The notes under the pieces are model-generated. The model saw only the letters and a program-made list of their open reading frames with translations, searched no databases and was not told the origin of the DNA. Below are positions 32,318-35,007 of a stretch of DNA of 35,007 nucleotides, one piece after another (positions within the stretch are counted from its first letter, which is position 1; each line of letters opens with the position of its first letter). The stretch is from Rahnella inusitata. Its GTDB lineage: Bacteria; Pseudomonadota; Gammaproteobacteria; Enterobacterales; Enterobacteriaceae. The stretch lies in assembly GCF_003263515.1 (NCBI RefSeq), contig NZ_JYDE01000046.1:1-35007 (forward strand), read 5' to 3'. Made by a program: the position numbers and the translations under genes.

Positions 32318-34891
32318 ATGCGTCTGGATCGTCTTACAAGTAAATTCCAGCTTGCCCTCGCGGATGCTCAGTCTCTCGCGCTTGGGCGTGACAATCAATT
32401 TATCGAACCTGTCCACCTTATGAGCGCTTTGCTCACTCAGGAAGGCGGAACCGTGCGCCCTTTATTAACAGCAGCCGGGGTTGATACCCAGAAACTGCGC
32501 ACGGACGTTGATCAGGCTTTGGGGCGTTTGCCGCAAGTTGAAGGGACCGGCGGAGATGTTCAACCATCCCATGAGCTGGTTCGTGTTTTAAATCTTTGTG
32601 ACAAACTGGCACAGCAACGTGCCGATACCTTTATTTCGTCAGAACTCTTTGTTTTGGCAGTGATGAAAGACCGTGGCTCATTAACAGATGTGTTAAAAGC
32701 CAGCGGCGCAACGGCCGAGAAGATTACTGCGGCTATCGATCAAATGCGTGGAGGTGAGAAAGTGGATGACCAGAATGCCGAAGACCAACGTCAGGCATTG
32801 AAAAAATTCACTATTGATCTGACCGAACGTGCCGAGCAGGGCAAACTGGATCCGGTCATCGGTCGTGATGAAGAAATTCGCCGGACAATTCAGGTGCTGC
32901 AACGCCGTACCAAAAATAACCCGGTGCTGATTGGTGAACCCGGTGTTGGTAAAACGGCGATCGCCGAAGGTCTGGCGCAGCGCATCATCAATGGTGAAGT
33001 GCCTGAAGGGCTGAAAAACAAACGCGTACTGTCATTAGACATGGGCGCGCTGGTGGCCGGGGCGAAATATCGTGGTGAATTCGAAGAACGTTTGAAAGGC
33101 CTGTTAAACGATCTGGCGAAACAGGAAGGTAACGTCATTCTGTTCATCGACGAATTGCACACCATGGTGGGCGCGGGTAAAGCCGACGGTGCGATGGATG
33201 CCGGGAACATGCTGAAACCAGCGCTGGCACGTGGTGAACTTCACTGCGTTGGTGCGACAACCTTAAATGAATATCGTCAGTATATAGAGAAGGACGCCGC
33301 GTTAGAGCGTCGTTTCCAGAAAGTGTTTGTCGCCGAGCCTTCTGTTGAAGACACCATCGCCATTCTGCGTGGGCTGAAAGAGCGTTACGAACTGCATCAC
33401 CATGTACAGATTACTGACCCGGCAATCGTGGCGGCGGCGACCTTATCGCATCGCTATATTTCCGATCGTCAGTTACCGGATAAAGCGATCGACCTTATTG
33501 ATGAAGCGGCGTCCAGTATTCGTATGCAGATGGACTCGAAACCGGAATCTCTTGATCGCCTTGAGCGTCGTATCATTCAGCTCAAGCTCGAACAACAGGC
33601 GCTGAAGAAAGAGTCTGATGATGCCAGTGTGAAACGTCTCGAAATGCTGGAAACAGAGCTCAATCAGAAAGAGCGTGAATATTCTGAGCTGGAAGAAGAG
33701 TGGAAAGCCGAGAAAGCGTCACTGACCGGTACGCAGAATATTAAAGCGGAACTGGAGCAGGCGAAAATCACGCTGGAGCAGGCGCGTCGCGTTGGCGACC
33801 TGGGGCGTATGTCAGAATTGCAGTACGGGAAAATTCCTGAGCTGGAAAAACAGCTGGCCGCGGCGACCCAAGCTGAAGGCAAAACCATGAAACTGCTGCG
33901 CAACCGCGTAACAGATGTGGAAATTGCCGATGTGCTGGCGCGCTGGACGGGTATACCCGTGGCCCGCATGCTGGAAAGTGAGCGTGAAAAACTGCTGCGG
34001 ATGGAAGAGGAACTGCATAGCCGGGTCATCGGTCAGAACGAAGCGGTGGAAGCGGTATCGAATGCGATCCGCCGCAGCCGTGCAGGGCTGTCGGATCCGA
34101 ATCGCCCGATTGGTTCGTTCCTGTTCCTCGGCCCGACCGGTGTGGGTAAAACTGAGCTGTGTAAGGCGCTGGCGACATTCCTGTTCAACAGTGATGACGC
34201 GATGGTGCGTATTGATATGTCGGAGTTTATGGAGAAACATTCTGTTTCTCGTCTGGTCGGTGCGCCTCCGGGCTATGTGGGTTATGAAGAAGGCGGTTAT
34301 CTGACAGAAGCGGTGCGCCGCCGTCCTTATTCCGTCATCTTATTAGACGAAGTGGAAAAGGCGCATCCGGATGTCTTCAACATCTTATTGCAGGTGTTGG
34401 ACGACGGACGCTTAACCGACGGACAGGGCAGAACGGTCGACTTCCGTAATACGGTGGTGATCATGACCTCTAACCTGGGTTCTGACATTATTCAGCAACA
34501 CTTTGGTGAAGCGACCTATGCGCAGATGAAAGAGTCGGTAATGGAAGTCGTGACACACAGCTTCAGACCGGAATTCATCAACCGTATAGATGAGGTTGTG
34601 GTGTTCCATCCGCTGGCTCACGCGCATATCAAGCATATCGCGCAGATCCAGTTGCAGCGTTTATACAAACGCTTGGAAGAGCATGGCTATACTGCAACGC
34701 TGACCGATGCGGCGCTGGAGCTGCTTGGCAATACCGGATTCGATCCTGTTTACGGTGCGCGGCCGTTGAAACGTGCCATCCAGCAGCAAATTGAGAACCC
34801 GCTGGCCCAGCAAATTTTGTCGGGTAAGCTGATTCCAGGTAAGCCAATTACGGTTGATGTGGAAGATGATCACATTGTCGCAAGACAATAA
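32318..34891 (+). CDS. clpB: Protein disaggregase ClpB
   Basis: A cytosolic AAA+ hexameric disaggregase that works with DnaK to rescue aggregated proteins. It has 857 residues, the E. coli length. The N-domain is about 1-145. NBD1 has Walker A GEPGVGKT (about 206-213) and [10 protein letters not shown] coiled-coil middle domain (about 410-525) carries the regulatory heptads. NBD2 has GPTGVGKT (about 605-612), [14 protein letters not shown] and sensor MTSNLGSD. The start is ATG 32318, giving [11 protein letters not shown] as in E. coli; an ATG at 32297 adds seven unsupported residues. Confidence 0.98.
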   Translation: MRLDRLTSKFQLALADAQSLALGRDNQFIEPVHLMSALLTQEGGTVRPLLTAAGVDTQKLRTDVDQALGRLPQVEGTGGDVQPSHELVRVLNLCDKLAQQRADTFISSELFVLAVMKDRGSLTDVLKASGATAEKITAAIDQMRGGEKVDDQNAEDQRQALKKFTIDLTERAEQGKLDPVIGRDEEIRRTIQVLQRRTKNNPVLIGEPGVGKTAIAEGLAQRIINGEVPEGLKNKRVLSLDMGALVAGAKYRGEFEERLKGLLNDLAKQEGNVILFIDELHTMVGAGKADGAMDAGNMLKPALARGELHCVGATTLNEYRQYIEKDAALERRFQKVFVAEPSVEDTIAILRGLKERYELHHHVQITDPAIVAAATLSHRYISDRQLPDKAIDLIDEAASSIRMQMDSKPESLDRLERRIIQLKLEQQALKKESDDASVKRLEMLETELNQKEREYSELEEEWKAEKASLTGTQNIKAELEQAKITLEQARRVGDLGRMSELQYGKIPELEKQLAAATQAEGKTMKLLRNRVTDVEIADVLARWTGIPVARMLESEREKLLRMEEELHSRVIGQNEAVEAVSNAIRRSRAGLSDPNRPIGSFLFLGPTGVGKTELCKALATFLFNSDDAMVRIDMSEFMEKHSVSRLVGAPPGYVGYEEGGYLTEAVRRRPYSVILLDEVEKAHPDVFNILLQVLDDGRLTDGQGRTVDFRNTVVIMTSNLGSDIIQQHFGEATYAQMKESVMEVVTHSFRPEFINRIDEVVVFHPLAHAHIKHIAQIQLQRLYKRLEEHGYTATLTDAALELLGNTGFDPVYGARPLKRAIQQQIENPLAQQILSGKLIPGKPITVDVEDDHIVARQ

Positions 34892-34909
34892 CGGTTAGGC
34901 ATAAAGCGC

Positions 34910-34945
34910 AAAACGGGCTCCAAAGCAGTTTGGAGCCCGTTTTTT
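34910..34945 (+). terminator. Terminator of clpB
   Basis: A 12-bp perfect stem ACGGGCTCCAAA/TTTGGAGCCCGT with GCAG loop, followed by a T run. The remaining bases to 35007 show no gene. Confidence 0.93.
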
Positions 34946-35007
34946 ATGCGCCTTTTGAACGCAAATAAAGCATTTGGTGTATTTATGAACGGTCGGTAAA
35001 TAATTTT

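Overview
The window is chromosomal DNA of a gammaproteobacterium of the order Enterobacterales. Nearly every housekeeping protein reads as a close relative of its E. coli K-12 counterpart, and gene order follows E. coli: tRNA-Arg end, yqaB, yqaA, gshA, micA, luxS, then yfjD and ypjD, ffh, rpsP-rimM-trmD-rplS, aroF-tyrA, pheL-pheA, raiA, bamD, rluD, yfiH, clpB. Divergence from E. coli and the prophage content suggest a Yersiniaceae-like genus (Rahnella, Serratia, Ewingella or relatives). That placement is inference and was not tested.

Left core (1-9651): the 3' end of a tRNA-Arg gene and a folded repeat carrying a copy of the tRNA tail, then yqaB-yqaA, gshA (TTG start), the small RNA micA on the opposite strand, luxS, the convergent membrane genes yfjD and ypjD, ffh, and the ribosomal and RNA-modification operon rpsP-rimM-trmD-rplS, which ends at a strong terminator.

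Accessory block (about 9655-24895): in E. coli yfiLRNB lies between rplS and aroF. Here the position holds a P2/186-type element. On the minus strand, in P2 order, it has a replication initiator A, a LexA-boxed small ORF, X, holin Y, endolysin K, spanins lysB/lysC, tail genes R, V, W, J, I, H, FI, FII, E/E', T, U, D and the late activator ogr. A 186-type CI repressor lies on the plus strand. Missing are integrase, cox/apl, the whole head and packaging module (Q, P, O, N, M, L), tail-completion gene S, antiholin lysA and fibre chaperone G. What is left is a contractile tail, a lysis cassette and a control circuit. That is the layout of a tailocin (R-type, phage-tail-like bacteriocin), not of a random prophage remnant.

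The control circuit can be read from the DNA. A near-consensus LexA box overlaps a sigma-70 promoter in front of a 64-residue ORF. Related palindromes, likely CI operators, overlap both the early promoter and the ogr promoter. Dyads of the Ogr type (GTTGTG-N10-CACAAC) lie at similar distances upstream of the X-lysis-tail operon and the FI-tail operon. The inferred chain is DNA damage, loss of LexA repression, relief of CI, Ogr synthesis, then tail production and lysis.

Right core (25000-35007): aroF-tyrA behind a TyrR-type inverted repeat, pheA with its leader peptide and attenuator, raiA, bamD, divergent rluD-yfiH, and clpB behind a sigma-32 promoter, ending with a strong terminator.
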